A stretch of 64,000 bases of DNA. It comes from Callosobruchus maculatus. Its lineage: Eukaryota > Arthropoda > Insecta > Coleoptera > Chrysomelidae. The position numbers and the translations under genes were made by a program. Under the pieces are notes generated by a model. The model saw nothing but the letters and a program-made list of their open reading frames with translations. It searched no databases and was not told the DNA's origin. This document shows positions 1 to 14,993 of this stretch, piece after piece. Numbering within the stretch: position 1 is the first letter of the stretch; every line of letters begins with the position of its first letter. The stretch lies in the NCBI GenBank assembly GCA_951848785.1, contig CATOUR010000011.1:2480001-2544000 (forward strand). Reading direction: 5' to 3'.

Positions 1-374
1 CAAGTTATCCGAAAGGCGAGGTTTCATCTTAATAGAAAGCCAAATAAAGATTTTTGATTTTTTTAGGTAAACGCAGGCTCGAGAGATCTGAAATTTTTGA
101 TTTTCGTTAATCGAGACTGCAACTGAAATCTACGACCGGATTTGTAATCAGCACCCTCAAGTAATCCGAAACGCGAGGTTTCATCTTAATAGAAAGCCAA
201 ATAAAGATTTTCGATTTTTTTAGGTAAACCCGCAGGCCCGAGAGATCTGAAATTTTTGATTTTCGTTAATCGAGACTGAAACTGAAATCTGCGACCGGAT
301 TTGTAATCAGCACCCTCAAGTAATCCGAAACGCGAGGTTTCATCTTAATAGAAAGCCAAATAAAGATTCTCGAT

Positions 375-3300
375 TTTTTTAGGTAAACCCGCAGGCACGA
401 GAGATCTGAAATTTTTGATTTTCGTTAGTCGAGACTGAAACTGAAAACTGCGACCGGATTTGTAATCAGCACCCTCAAGTAATCCGAAACGCGAGGTTTT
501 ATCTTAATAGAAAGCCAAATAAAGGTTTTCGATTTTTTTAGGTAAACCCGCAGGCCCGAGAGATCTGAAATTTTTGATTTTCGTTAATCGAGACTGAAAC
601 TGAAAGCTGCGACCGGATTTGTAATCAGCACCCTCAAGTTATCCAAAACGCGAGGTTTCATCTTAATAGAAAGCCAAATAAAGATTTTCGATTTTTTTAG
701 GTAATCCCACAGGCCCGAGAGATCTGAAATTTTTGATTTTCGTTAATCGAGACTGAAACTGAAAACTGCAACCGGATTGGTAATCAGCACCTTCAAGTTA
801 TCCAAAACGCGAGGTTTCATCTTAATAGAAAGCCAAATAAAGATTTTCGATTTTTTTAGGTAAACCCGCAGGCCCGAGAGATCAGAAATTTTTGATTTTC
901 GTTAATCGAGACTGAAACTGAAAACTGCAACCGGATTTGTAATCAGCACCCTCAAGTTATCCAAAACGCGAGGTTTCATATTAATAGAAAGTCAAATAAA
1001 GATTTTCGATTTTTTTAGGTAAACCCGCAGGCCCGAGAGATCAGAAATTTTTGATTTTCGTTAATCGAGACTGAAACTGAAAACTGCGACCGGATTTGTA
1101 ATCAGCACCCTCAAGTTATCCGAAAGGCGAGGTTTCATCTTAATAGAAAGCCAAATAAAGATTTTTGATTTTTTTAGGTAAACGCAGGCTCGAGAGATCT
1201 GAAATTTTTGATTTTCGTTAATCGAGACTGCAACTGAAATCTACGACCGGATTTGTAATCAGCACCCTCAAGTAATCCGAAACGCGAGGTTTCATCTTAA
1301 TAGAAAGCCAAATAAAGATTTTCGATTTTTTTAGGTAAACCCGCAGGCCCGAGAGATCTGAAATTTTTGATTTTCGTTAATCGAGACTGAAACTGAAATC
1401 TGCGACCGGATTTGTAATCAGCACCCTCAAGTAATCCGAAACGCGAGGTTTCATCTTAATAGAAAGCCAAATAAAGATTCTCGATTTTTTTAGGTAAACC
1501 CGCAGGCCCGAGAGATCAGAAATTTTTGATTTTCGTTAATCGAGACTGAAACTGAAAACTGCAACCGGATTTGTAATCAGCACCCTCAAGTTATCCAAAA
1601 CGCGAGGTTTCATATTAATAGAAAGTCAAATAAAGATTTTCGATTTTTTTAGGTAAACCCGCAGGCCCGAGAGATCAGAAATTTTTGATTTTCGTTAATC
1701 GAGACTGAAACTGAAAACTGCGACCGGATTTGTAATCAGCACCCTCAAGTTATCCGAAAGGCGAGGTTTCATCTTAATAGAAAGCCAAATAAAGATTTTT
1801 GATTTTTTTAGGTAAACGCAGGCTCGAGAGATCTGAAATTTTTGATTTTCGTTAATCGAGACTGCAACTGAAATCTACGACCGGATTTGTAATCAGCACC
1901 CTCAAGTAATCCGAAACGCGAGGTTTCATCTTAATAGAAAGCCAAATAAAGATTTTCGATTTTTTTAGGTAAACCCGCAGGCCCGAGAGATCTGAAATTT
2001 TTGATTTTCGTTAATCGAGACTGAAACTGAAATCTGCGACCGGATTTGTAATCAGCACCCTCAAGTAATCCGAAACGCGAGGTTTCATCTTAATAGAAAG
2101 CCAAATAAAGATTCTCGATTTTTTTAGGTAAACCCGCAGGCTCGAGGGATCTGAATTTTTTGATTTTCGTTAATCGAGACTAAAACTGAAATCTGCGACC
2201 GGATTTGTAATCAGCACCCTCAAGTTATCCAAAACGCGAGGTTTCATCTTAATAGAAAGCCAAATAAAGATTTTCGATTTTTTTAGGTAAACCCGCAGGC
2301 CCGAGAGATCTGAAATTTTTGATTTTCGTTAATCGAGACTGAAACTGAAATCTGCGACAGGATTTGTAATCAGCACCCTCAAGTAATCCGAAACGCGAGG
2401 TTTCATCTTAATAGAAAGCCAAATAAAGATTTTCGATTTTTTTAGGTAAACCCGCAGGCTCGAGAGATCTGAAATTTTTGATTTTCGTTAATCGAGACTG
2501 AAACTGAAAACTGCGACCGGATTTGTAATCAGCACCCTCAAGTTATCCAAAACGCGAGGTTTCATCTTAATAGAAAGCCAAATAAAGATTCTCGATTTTT
2601 TTAGGTAAACCCGCAGGCTCGAGGGATCTGAATTTTTTGATTTTCGTTAATCGAGACTGAAACTGAAAACTGCGACCGGATTTGTAATCAGCACCCTCAA
2701 GTTATCCAAAACGCGAGGTTTCATCTTAATAGAAAGCCAAATAAAGATTCTCGATTTTTTTAGGTAAACCCGCAGGCTTGAGAGATCTGAATTTTTTGAT
2801 TTTCGTTAATCGAGACTGAAACTGAAAACTGCGACCGGATTTGTAATCAGCACCCTCAAGTTATCCAAAACGCGAGGTTTCATCTTAATAGAAAGCCAAA
2901 TAAAGATTCTCGATTTTTTTAGGTAAACCCGCAGGCTTGAGAGATCTGAATTTTTTGATTTTCGTTAATCGAGACTGAAACTGAAAACTGCGACCGGATT
3001 TGTAATCAGCACCCTCAAGTTATCCAAAACGCGAGGTTTCATCTTAATAGAAAGCCAAATAAAGATTCTCGATTTTTTTAGGTAAACCCGCAGGCTTGAG
3101 AGATCTGAATTTTTTGATTTTCGTTAATCGAGACTGAAACTGAAAACTGCGACCGGATTTGTAATCAGCACCCTCAAGTTATCCAAAACGCGAGGTTTCA
3201 TCTTAATAGAAAGCCAAATAAAGATTCTCGATTTTTTTAGGTAAACCCGCAGGCTCGAGGGATCTGAATTTTTTGATTTTCGTTAATCGAGACTGAAACT

Positions 3301-6300
3301 GAAATATGCGACCGGATTTGTAATCAGCACCCTCAAGTTATCCAAAACGCGAGGTTTCATCTTAATAGAAAGCCAAATAAAGATTTTCGATTTTTTTTAG
3401 GTAAACGCGCAGGCCCGAGAGATCTGAATTTTTTGATTTTCGTTAATCGAGACTGAAATTGAAATCTGCGACCGGATTTGTAATCAGCACCCTCAAGTTA
3501 TCCAAAACGCGAGGTTTCATCTTAATAGAAAGCCAAATAAAGATTTTCGGTTTTTTTTTGGTAAACCCGCAGGCTTGAGAGATCTGAATTTTTTAATTTT
3601 CGTTAATCGAGACTGAAACTGAAAACTTCGACCGGATTTGTAATCAGCACCCTCAAGTTATCCAAAACGCGAGGTTTCATCTTAATAGAAAGCCAAATAA
3701 AGATTTCCGATTTTTTTAGGTAAACCCGCAGGCTCGAGGGATCTGAATTTTTTGATTTTCGTTAATCGAGACTGAAACTGAAATATGCGACCGGATTTGT
3801 AATCAGCACCCTCAAGTTATCCAAAACGCGAGGTTTCATCTTAATAGAAAGCCAAATAAAGATTTTCGATTTTTTTAGGTAAACCCGCAGGCTCGAGGGA
3901 TCTGAATTTTTTGATTTTCGTTAATCGAGACTGAAACTGAAATATGCGACCGGATTTGTAATCAGCACCCTCAAGTTATCCAAAACGCGAGGTTTCATCT
4001 TAATAGAAAGCCAAATAAAGATTCTCGATTTTTTTAGGTAAACCCGCAGGCTTGAGAGATCTGAATTTTTTGATTTTCGTTAATCGAGACTGAAACTGAA
4101 AACTGCGACCGGATTTGTAATCAGCACCCTCAAGTTATCCAAAACGCGAGGTTTCATCTTAATAGAAAGCCAAATAAAGATTTCCGATTTTTTTAGGTAA
4201 ACCCGCAGGCTCGAGGGATCTGAATTTTTTGATTTTCGTTAATCGAGACTGAAACTGAAATATGCGACCGGATTTGTAATCAGCACCCTCAAGTTATCCA
4301 AAATGCGAGGTTTCATCTTAATAGAAAGCCAAATAAAGATTTTCGATTTTTTTTAGGTAAACGCGCAGGCCCGAGAGATCTGAATTTTTTGATTTTCGTT
4401 AATCGAGACTGAAATTGAAATCTGCGACCGGATTTGTAATCAGCACCCTCAAGTTATCCAAAACGCGAGGTTTCATCTTAATAGAAAGCCAAATAAAGAT
4501 TTTCGGTTTTTTTTTGGTAAACCCGCAGGCTTGAGAGATCTGAATTTTTTAATTTTCGTTAATCGAGACTGAAACTGAAAACTTCGACCGGATTTGTAAT
4601 CAGCACCCTCAAGTTATCCAAAACGCGAGGTTTCATCTTAATAGAAAGCCAAATAAAGATTTCCGATTTTTTTAGGTAAACCCGCAGGCTCGAGGGATCT
4701 GAATTTTTTGATTTTCGTTAATCGAGACTGAAACTGAAATCTGCGACCGGATTTGTAATCAGCACCCTCAAGTTATCAAAAACGCGAGGTTTCATCTTAA
4801 TAGAAAGCCAAATAAAGATTTTCGATTTTTTTAGGTACTCCCGCAGGCTCGAGAGATCTGAAATTTTTGACTTTCGTTAATCGAGACCGAAACTGAAAAC
4901 TGCGACCGGATTTGTAATCAGCACCCTCAAGTTATCAAAAACGCGAGGTTTCATCTTAATAGAAAGCCAAATAAAGATTTTCGATTTTTTTTGGTAAACC
5001 CGCAGGCTTGAGAGATCTGAATTTTTTGATTTTCGTTAATCGAGACTGAAACTGAAATCTGCGACCGGATTTGTAATCAGCACCCTCAAGTTATCCAAAA
5101 CGCGAGGTTTCATCTTAATAGAAAGCCAAATCAAGATTTTCGATTTTTATAGGTACTCCCGCAGGCTCGAGAGATCTGAAATTTTTGACTTTCGTTAATC
5201 GAGACTAAACTGAAAACTGCGACCGGATTTGTAATCAGCACCCTCAAGTTATCCAAAACGCGAGGTTTCATCTTAATAGAAAGCCAAATAAAGATTTTCG
5301 ATTTTTATAGGTACTCCCGCAGGCTCGAGAGATCTGAAATTTTTGACTTTCGTTAATCGAGACTGAAACTGAAAACTGTGACCGGATTTGTAATCAGCAC
5401 CCTCAAGTTATCCAAAACGCGAGGTTTCATCTTAATAGAAAGCCAAATAAAGATTTTCGATTTTTATAGGTACTCCCGCAGGCTCGAGAGATCTGAAATT
5501 TTTGACTTTCGTTAATCGAGACTGAAACTGAAAACTGCGACCGGATTTGTCATCAGCACCCTCAAGTTATCCAAAACGCGAGGTTTCATCTTAATAGAAA
5601 GCCAAATAAAGATTTTCGATTTTTATAGGTACCCGCAGGCTCGAGAGATCTGAAATTTTTAACTTTCGTTAATCGAGACTGAAACTGAAAACTGTGACCG
5701 GATTTGTAATCAGCACCCTCAAGTTATCTACAACGCGAGGTTTCATCTTAATAGAAAGCCAAATAAAGATTTTCGATTTTTATAGGTACCCGCAGGCTCG
5801 AGAGATCTGAAATTTTTGACTTTCGTTAATCGAGACTGAAACTGAAAACTGCGACCGGATTTGTAATCAGCACCCTCAAGTTATCCAAAACGCGAGGTTT
5901 CATCTTAATAGAAAGCCAAATAAAGATTTTCGATTTTTATAGGTACCCGCAGGCTCGAGAGATCTGAAATTTTTAACTTTCGTTAATCGAGACTGAAACT
6001 GAAAACTGTGACCGGATTTGTAATCAGCACCCTCAAGTTATCTACAACGCGAGGTTTCATCTTAATAGAAAGCCAAATAAAGATTTTCGATTTTTATAGG
6101 TACCCGCAGGCTCGAGAGATCTGAAATTTTTGACTTTCGTTAATCGAGACTGAAACTGAAAACTGCGACCGGATTTGTCATCAGCACCCTCAAGTTATCC
6201 AAAACGCGAGGTTTCATCTTAATAGAAAGCCAAATAAAGATTTTCGATTTTTTTAGGTAAACCCGCAGGCTTGAGAGATCTGAATTTTTTGATTTTCGTT

Positions 6301-9300
6301 AATCGAGACTGAAACTGAAACCTGCGACCGGATTTGTAATCAGCATCCTCAAGTTATCCAAAACGCGAGGTTTCATCTTAATAGAAAGCCAAATAAAGAT
6401 TTTCGATTTTTACAGGTACCCGCAGGCTCGAGAGATCTGAAATTTTTGACTTTCGTTAATCGAGACTGAAACTGAAAACTGTGACCGGATTTGTAATCAG
6501 CACCCTCAAGTTATCCAAAACGCGAGGTTTCATCTTAATAGAAAGCCAAATAAAGATTTTCGATTTTTTTAGGTAAACCCGCAGGCTCGAGGGATCTGAA
6601 TTTTTTGATTTTCGTTAATCGAGACTGAAACTGAAATCTGCGACCGGATTTGTCATCAGCACCCTCAGGTTATCCAAAACGCGAGGTTTCATCTTAATAG
6701 AAAGCCAAATAAAGATTTTCGATTTTTTTAGGTAAACCCGCAGGCTTGAGAGATCTGAATTTTTTGATTTTCGTTAATCGAGACTGAAACTGAAACCTGC
6801 GACCGGATTTGTAATCAGCATCCTCAAGTTATCCAAAACGCGAGGTTTCATCTTAATAGAAAGCCAAATAAAGATTCTCGATTTTTTTAGGTACTCCCGC
6901 CCGCCCGAGAGATCTGAAATTTTTGCCTTTGGTTAATCGAGACCGAAACTGAAAACTGCGACCGGATTTGTCATCAGCACCCTCAGGTTATCCAAAACGC
7001 GAGGTTTCATCGTAATAGAAAGCCAAATAAAGATTTTCGATTTTTTTAGGTAAACCCGCAGGCCCGAGAGATCTGAAATTTTTGATTTTCGTTAATCGAG
7101 ACTGAAACTGAAACCTGCGACCGGATTTGTAATCAGCATCCTCAAGTTATCCAAAACGCGAGGTTTCATCTTAATAGAAAGCCAAATAAAGATTCTCGAT
7201 TTTTTTAGGTACTCCCGCCCGCCCGAGAGATCTGAAATTTTTGACTTTCGTTAATCGAGACCGAAACTGAAAACTGCGACCGGATTTGTAATCAGCACCC
7301 TCAAGTTATCCACAACGCGAGGTTTCATCGTAATAGAAAGCCAAATAAAGATTTTCGATTTTTTTAGGTAAACCCGCAGGCTTGAGAGATCTGAATTTTT
7401 TGACTTTCGTTAATCGAGACCGAAACTGAAAACTGCGACCGGATTTGTAATCAGCACCCTCAAGTTATCCACAACGCGAGGTTTCATCGTAATAGAAAGC
7501 CAAATAAAGATTTTCGATTTTTTTAGGTAAACCCGCAGGCTTGAGAGATCTGAATTTTTTGATTTTCGTTAATCGAGACTGAAACTGAAACCTGCGACCG
7601 GATTTGTAATCAGCATCCTCAAGTTATCCAAAACGCGAGGTTTCATCTTAATAGAAAGCCAAATAAAGATTCTCGATTTTTTTAGGTACTCCCGCCCGCC
7701 CGAGAGATCTGAAATTTTTGCCTTTGGTTAATCGAGACCGAAACTGAAAACTGCGACCGGATTTGTCATCAGCACCCTCAGGTTATCCAAAACGCGAGGT
7801 TTCATCGTAATAGAAAGCCAAATAAAGATTTTCGATTTTTTTAGGTAAACCCGCAGGCCCGAGAGATCTGAAATTTTTGATTTTCGTTAATCGAGACTGA
7901 AACTGAAACCTGCGACCGGATTTGTAATCAGCATCCTCAAGTTATCCAAAACGCGAGGTTTCATCTTAATAGAAAGCCAAATAAAGATTCTCGATTTTTT
8001 TAGGTACTCCCGCCCGCCCGAGAGATCTGAAATTTTTGACTTTCGTTAATCGAGACCGAAACTGAAAACTGCGACCGGATTTGTAATCAGCACCCTCAAG
8101 TTATCCACAACGCGAGGTTTCATCGTAATAGAAAGCCAAATAAAGATTTTCGATTTTTTTAGGTAAACCCGCAGGCTTGAGAGATCTGAATTTTTTGACT
8201 TTCGTTAATCGAGACCGAAACTGAAAACTGCGACCGGATTTGTAATCAGCACCCTCAAGTTATCCACAACGCGAGGTTTCATCGTAATAGAAAGCCAAAT
8301 AAAGATTTTCGATTTTTTTAGGTAAACCCGCAGGCTCGAGGGATCTGAATTTTTTGATTTTCGTTAATCGAGACTGAAACTGAAATCTGCGACCGGATTT
8401 GTCATCAGCACCCTCAGGTTATCCAAAACGCGAGGTTTCATCTTAATAGAAAGCCAAATAAAGATTTTCGATTTTTTTAGGTAAACCCGCAGGCTTGAGA
8501 GATCTGAATTTTTTGATTTTCGTTAATCGAGACTGAAACTGAAACCTGCGACCGGATTTGTAATCAGCATCCTCAAGTTATCCAAAACGCGAGGTTTCAT
8601 CTTAATAGAAAGCCAAATAAAGATTCTCGATTTTTTTAGGTACTCCCGCCCGCCCGAGAGATCTGAAATTTTTGACTTTCGTTAATCGAGACCGAAACTG
8701 AAAACTGCGACCGGATTTGTAATCAGCACCCTCAAGTTATCCACAACGCGAGGTTTCATCGTAATAGAAAGCCAAATAAAGATTTTCGATTTTTTTAGGT
8801 AAACCCGCAGGCTCGAGGGATCTGAATTTTTTGACTTTCGTTAATCGAGACCGAAACTGAAAACTGCGACCGGATTTGTAATCAGCACCCTCAAGTTATC
8901 CACAACGCGAGGTTTCATCGTAATAGAAAGCCAAATAAAGATTTTCGATTTTTTTAGGTAAACCCGCAGGCTTGAGAGATCTGAATTTTTTGACTTTCGT
9001 TAATCGAGACCGAAACTGAAAACTGCGACCGGATTTGTAATCAGCACCCTCAAGTTATCCACAACGCGAGGTTTCATCGTAATAGAAAGCCAAATAAAGA
9101 TTTTCGATTTTTTTAGGTAAACCCGCAGGCTCGAGGGATCTGAATTTTTTGATTTTCGTTAATCGAGACTGAAACTGAAATCTGCGACCGGATTTGTCAT
9201 CAGCACCCTCAGGTTATCCAAAACGCGAGGTTTCATCTTAATAGAAAGCCAAATAAAGATTTTCGATTTTTTTAGGTAAACCCGCAGGCTTGAGAGATCT

Positions 9301-12300
9301 GAATTTTTTGATTTTCGTTAATCGAGACTGAAACTGAAACCTGCGACCGGATTTGTAATCAGCATCCTCAAGTTATCCAAAACGCGAGGTTTCATCTTAA
9401 TAGAAAGCCAAATAAAGATTCTCGATTTTTTTAGGTACTCCCGCCCGCCCGAGAGATCTGAAATTTTTGACTTTCGTTAATCGAGACCGAAACTGAAAAC
9501 TGCGACCGGATTTGTAATCAGCACCCTCAAGTTATCCAAAACGCGAGGTTTCATCTTAATAGAAAGCCAAATAAAGATTCTCGATTTTTTTAGGTACTCC
9601 CGCCCGCCCGAGAGATCTGAAATTTTTGACTTTCGTTAATCGAGACCGAAACTGAAAACTGCGACCGGATTTGTAATCAGCACCCTCAAGTTATCCACAA
9701 CGCGAGGTTTCATCGTAATAGAAAGCCAAATAAAGATTTTCGATTTTTTTAGGTAAACCCGCAGGCTTGAGAGATCTGAATTTTTTGACTTTCGTTAATC
9801 GAGACCGAAACTGAAAACTGCGACCGGATTTGTAATCAGCATCCTCAAGTTATCCAAAACGCGAGGTTTCATCTTAATAGAAAGCCAAATAAAGATTCTC
9901 GATTTTTTTAGGTACTCCCGCCCGCCCGAGAGATCTGAAATTTTTGATTTTCGTTAATCGAGACTGAAACTGAAAACTGCAACCGGATTGGTAATCAGCA
10001 CCTTCAAGTTATCCAAAACGCGAGGTTTCATCTTAATAGAAAGCCAAATAAAGATTTTCGATTTTTTTAGGTAATCCCACAGGCCCGAGAGATCTGAAAT
10101 TTTTGATTTTCGTTAATCGAGACTGAAACTGAAAACTGCAACCGGATTGGTAATCAGCACCTTCAAGTTATCCAAAACGCGAGGTTTCATCTTAATAGAA
10201 AGCCAAATAAAGATTTTCGATTTTTTTAGGTAAACCCGCAGGCCCGAGAGATCAGAAATTTTTGATTTTCGTTAATCGAGACTGAAACTGAAAACTGCAA
10301 CCGGATTTGTAATCAGCACCCTCAAGTTATCCAAAACGCGAGGTTTCATATTAATAGAAAGTCAAATAAAGATTTTCGATTTTTTTAGGTAAACCCGCAG
10401 GCCCGAGAGATCAGAAATTTTTGATTTTCGTTAATCGAGACTGAAACTGAAAACTGCGACCGGATTTGTAATCAGCACCCTCAAGTTATCCGAAAGGCGA
10501 GGTTTCATCTTAATAGAAAGCCAAATAAAGATTTTTGATTTTTTTAGGTAAACGCAGGCTCGAGAGATCTGAAATTTTTGATTTTCGTTAATCGAGACTG
10601 CAACTGAAATCTACGACCGGATTTGTAATCAGCACCCTCAAGTTATCCAAAACGCGAGGTTTCATCGTAATAGAAAGCCAAATAAAGATTTTCGATTTTT
10701 TTAGGTAAACCCGCAGGCCCGAGAGATCTGAAATTTTTGATTTTCGTTAATCGAGACTGAAACTGAAATCTGCGACCGGATTTGTAATCAGCACCCTCAA
10801 GTAATCCGAAACGCGAGGTTTCATCTTAATAGAAAGCCAAATAAAGATTCTCGATTTTTTTAGGTAAACCCGCAGGCTCGAGGGATCTGAATTTTTTGAT
10901 TTTCGTTAATCGAGACTAAAACTGAAATCTGCGACCGGATTTGTAATCAGCACCCTCAAGTTATCCAAAACGCGAGGTTTCATCTTAATAGAAAGCCAAA
11001 TATAGATTTTCGATTTTTTTAGGTAAACCCGCAGGCCCGAGAGATCTGAAATTTTTGATTTTCGTTAATCGAGACTGAAACTGAAATCTGCGACAGGATT
11101 TGTCATCAGCACCCTCAAGTAATCCGAAACGCGAGGTTTCATCTTAATAGAAAGCCAAATAAAGATTTTCGATTTTTTTAGGTAAACCCGCAGGCTCGAG
11201 AGATCTGAAATTTTTGATTTTCGTTAATCGAGACTGAAACTGAAAACTGCGACCGGATTTGTAATCAGCACCCTCAAGTTATCCAAAACGCGAGGTTTCA
11301 TCTTAATAGAAAGCCAAATAAAGATTCTCGATTTTTTTAGGTAAACCCGCAGGCTCGAGGGATCTGAATTTTTTGATTTTCGTTAATCGAGACTGAAACT
11401 GAAAACTGCGACCGGATTTGTAATCAGCACCCTCAAGTAATCCGAAACGCGAGGTTTCATCTTAATAGAAAGCCAAATAAAGATTTTCGATTTTTTTAGG
11501 TAAACCCGCAGGCTCGAGAGATCTGAAATTTTTGATTTTCGTTAATCGAGACTGAAACTGAAAACTGCGACCGGATTTGTAATCAGCACCCTCAAGTTAT
11601 CCAAAACGCGAGGTTTCATCTTAATAGAAAGCCAAATAAAGATTCTCGATTTTTTTAGGTAAACCCGCAGGCTTGAGAGATCTGAATTTTTTGATTTTCG
11701 TTAATCGAGACTGAAACTGAAAACTGCGACCGGATTTGTAATCAGCACCCTCAAGTTATCCAAAACGCGAGGTTTCATCTTAATAGAAAGCCAAATAAAG
11801 ATTCTCGATTTTTTTAGGTAAACCCGCAGGCTTGAGAGATCTGAATTTTTTGATTTTCGTTAATCGAGACTGAAACTGAAAACTGCGACCGGATTTGTAA
11901 TCAGCACCCTCAAGTTATCCGAAACGCGAGGTTTCATCTTAATAGAAAGCCAAATAAAGATTCTCGATTTTTTTAGGTAAACCCGCAGGCTCGAGGGATC
12001 TGAATTTTTTGATTTTCGTTAATCGAGACTGAAACTGAAATCTGCGACAGGATTTGTCATCAGCACCCTCAAGTAATCCGAAACGCGAGGTTTCATCTTA
12101 ATAGAAAGCCAAATAAAGATTTTCGATTTTTTTAGGTAAACCCGCAGGCTCGAGAGATCTGAAATTTTTGATTTTCGTTAATCGAGACTGAAACTGAAAA
12201 CTGCGACCGGATTTGTAATCAGCACCCTCAAGTTATCCAAAACGCGAGGTTTCATCTTAATAGAAAGCCAAATAAAGATTCTCGATTTTTTTAGGTAAAC

Positions 12301-14838
12301 CCGCAGGCTTGAGAGATCTGAATTTTTTGATTTTCGTTAATCGAGACTGAAACTGAAAACTGCGACCGGATTTGTAATCAGCACCCTCAAGTTATCCAAA
12401 ACGCGAGGTTTCATCTTAATAGAAAGCCAAATAAAGATTCTCGATTTTTTTAGGTAAACCCGCAGGCTTGAGAGATCTGAATTTTTTGATTTTCGTTAAT
12501 CGAGACTGAAACTGAAAACTGCGACCGGATTTGTAATCAGCACCCTCAAGTTATCCAAAACGCGAGGTTTCATCTTAATAGAAAGCCAAATAAAGATTTT
12601 CGATTTTTTTAGGTAAACCCGCAGGCTCGAGAGATCTGAAATTTTTGATTTTCGTTAATCGAGACTGAAACTGAAAACTGCGACCGGATTTGTAATCAGC
12701 ACCCTCAAGTTATCCAAAACGCGAGGTTTCATCTTAATAGAAAGCCAAATAAAGATTCTCGATTTTTTTAGGTAAACCCGCAGGCTCGAGGGATCTGAAT
12801 TTTTTGATTTTCGTTAATCGAGACTGAAACTGAAAACTGCGACCGGATTTGTAATCAGCACCCTCAAGTTATCCAAAACGCGAGGTTTCATCTTAATAGA
12901 AAGCCAAATAAAGATTCTCGATTTTTTTAGGTAAACCCGCAGGCTTGAGAGATCTGAATTTTTTGATTTTCGTTAATCGAGACTGAAACTGAAAACTGCG
13001 ACCGGATTTGTAATCAGCACCCTCAAGTTATCCAAAACGCGAGGTTTCATCTTAATAGAAAGCCAAATAAAGATTCTCGATTTTTTTAGGTAAACCCGCA
13101 GGCTCGAGGGATCTGAATTTTTTGATTTTCGTTAATCGAGACTGAAACTGAAATATGCGACCGGATTTGTAATCAGCACCCTCAAGTTATCCAAAACGCG
13201 AGGTTTCATCTTAATAGAAAGCCAAATAAAGATTTTCGATTTTTTTTAGGTAAACGCGCAGGCCCGAGAGATCTGAATTTTTTGATTTTCGTTAATCGAG
13301 ACTGAAATTGAAATCTGCGACCGGATTTGTAATCAGCACCCTCAAGTTATCCAAAACGCGAGGTTTCATCTTAATAGAAAGCCAAATAAAGATTTTCGGT
13401 TTTTTTTTGGTAAACCCGCAGGCTTGAGAGATCTGAATTTTTTAATTTTCGTTAATCGAGACTGAAACTGAAAACTTCGACCGGATTTGTAATCAGCACC
13501 CTCAAGTTATCCAAAACGCGAGGTTTCATCTTAATAGAAAGCCAAATAAAGATTTCCGATTTTTTTAGGTAAACCCGCAGGCTCGAGGGATCTGAATTTT
13601 TTGATTTTCGTTAATCGAGACTGAAACTGAAATATGCGACCGGATTTGTAATCAGCACCCTCAAGTTATCCAAAACGCGAGGTTTCATCTTAATAGAAAG
13701 CCAAATAAAGATTTTCGATTTTTTTTAGGTAAACGCGCAGGCCCGAGAGATCTGAATTTTTTGATTTTCGTTAATCGAGACTGAAATTGAAATCTGCGAC
13801 CGGATTTGTAATCAGCACCCTCAAGTTATCCAAAACGCGAGGTTTCATCTTAATAGAAAGCCAAATAAAGATTTTCGGTTTTTTTTTGGTAAACCCGCAG
13901 GCTTGAGAGATCTGAATTTTTTAATTTTCGTTAATCGAGACTGAAACTGAAAACTTCGACCGGATTTGTAATCAGCACCCTCAAGTTATCCAAAACGCTA
14001 GGTTTCATCTTAATAGAAAGCCAAATAAAGATTTTCGGTTTTTTTTTGGTAAACCCGCAGGCTTGAGAGATCTGAATTTTTTAATTTTCGTTAATCGAGA
14101 CTGAAACTGAAATCTGCGACCGGATTTGTAATCAGCACCCTCAAGTTATCAAAAACGCGAGGTTTCATCTTAATAGAAAGCCAAATAAAGATTTTCGATT
14201 TTTTTAGGTACTCCCGCAGGCTCGAGAGATCTGAAATTTTTGACTTTCGTTAATCGAGACCGACACTGAAAACTGCGACCGGATTTGTAATCAGCACCCT
14301 CAAGTTATCAAAAACGCGAGGTTTCATCTTAATAGAAAGCCAAATAAAGATTTTCGATTTTTTTTGGTAAACCCGCAGGCTTGAGAGATCTGAATTTTTT
14401 GATTTTCGTTAATCGAGACTGAAACTGAAATCTGCGACCGGATTTGTAATCAGCACCCTCAAGTTATCCAAAACGCGAGGTTTCATCTTAATAGAAAGCC
14501 AAATCAAGATTTTCGATTTTTATAGGTACTCCCGCAGGCTCGAGAGATCTGAAATTTTTGACTTTCGTTAATCGAGACTGAAACTGAAAACTGCGACCGG
14601 ATTTGTCATCAGCACCCTCAGGTTATCCAAAACGCGAGGTTTCATCTTAATAGAAAGCCAAATAAAGATTTTCGATTTTTATAGGTACCCGCAGGCTCGA
14701 GAGATCTGAAATTTTTAACTTTCGTTAATCGAGACTGAAACTGAAAACTGTGACCGGATTTGTAATCAGCACCCTCAAGTTATCTACAACGCGAGGTTTC
14801 ATCTTAATAGAAAGCCAAATAAAGATTTTCGATTTTTT
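375..14838 (+). repeat. Satellite super-repeat, copy A of a 14.6-kb duplication
   Basis: Private variants recur at a constant offset of 14619 bp (92 monomers). CGTTAGTCG is at 422 and 15041, the GAAAGGCGAGG monomer at 1112 and 15731 (also 1746 and 16364), and the first TCTGCGACAG at 2351 and 16970. The match begins near 375/14994. Copy A carries two whole-monomer segments that copy B lacks: about 954 bp (6 monomers, near 7375-8330) and about 795 bp (5 monomers, near 11435-12230). It ends near 14838, where copy B continues with TATAGGTACCC-type monomers. Confidence 0.9.
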
Positions 14839-14993
14839 TAGGTAAACCCCGCGGGCCCGAGAGATCTGAAATTTTTGATCTTCGTTAATCGAGACTGAAA
14901 CTGAAAACTGCGACCGGATTTGTAATCAGCACCCTCAAGTTATCCAAAACGCGAGGTTTCATCTTAATAGAAAGCCAAATAAAGGTTTTCGAT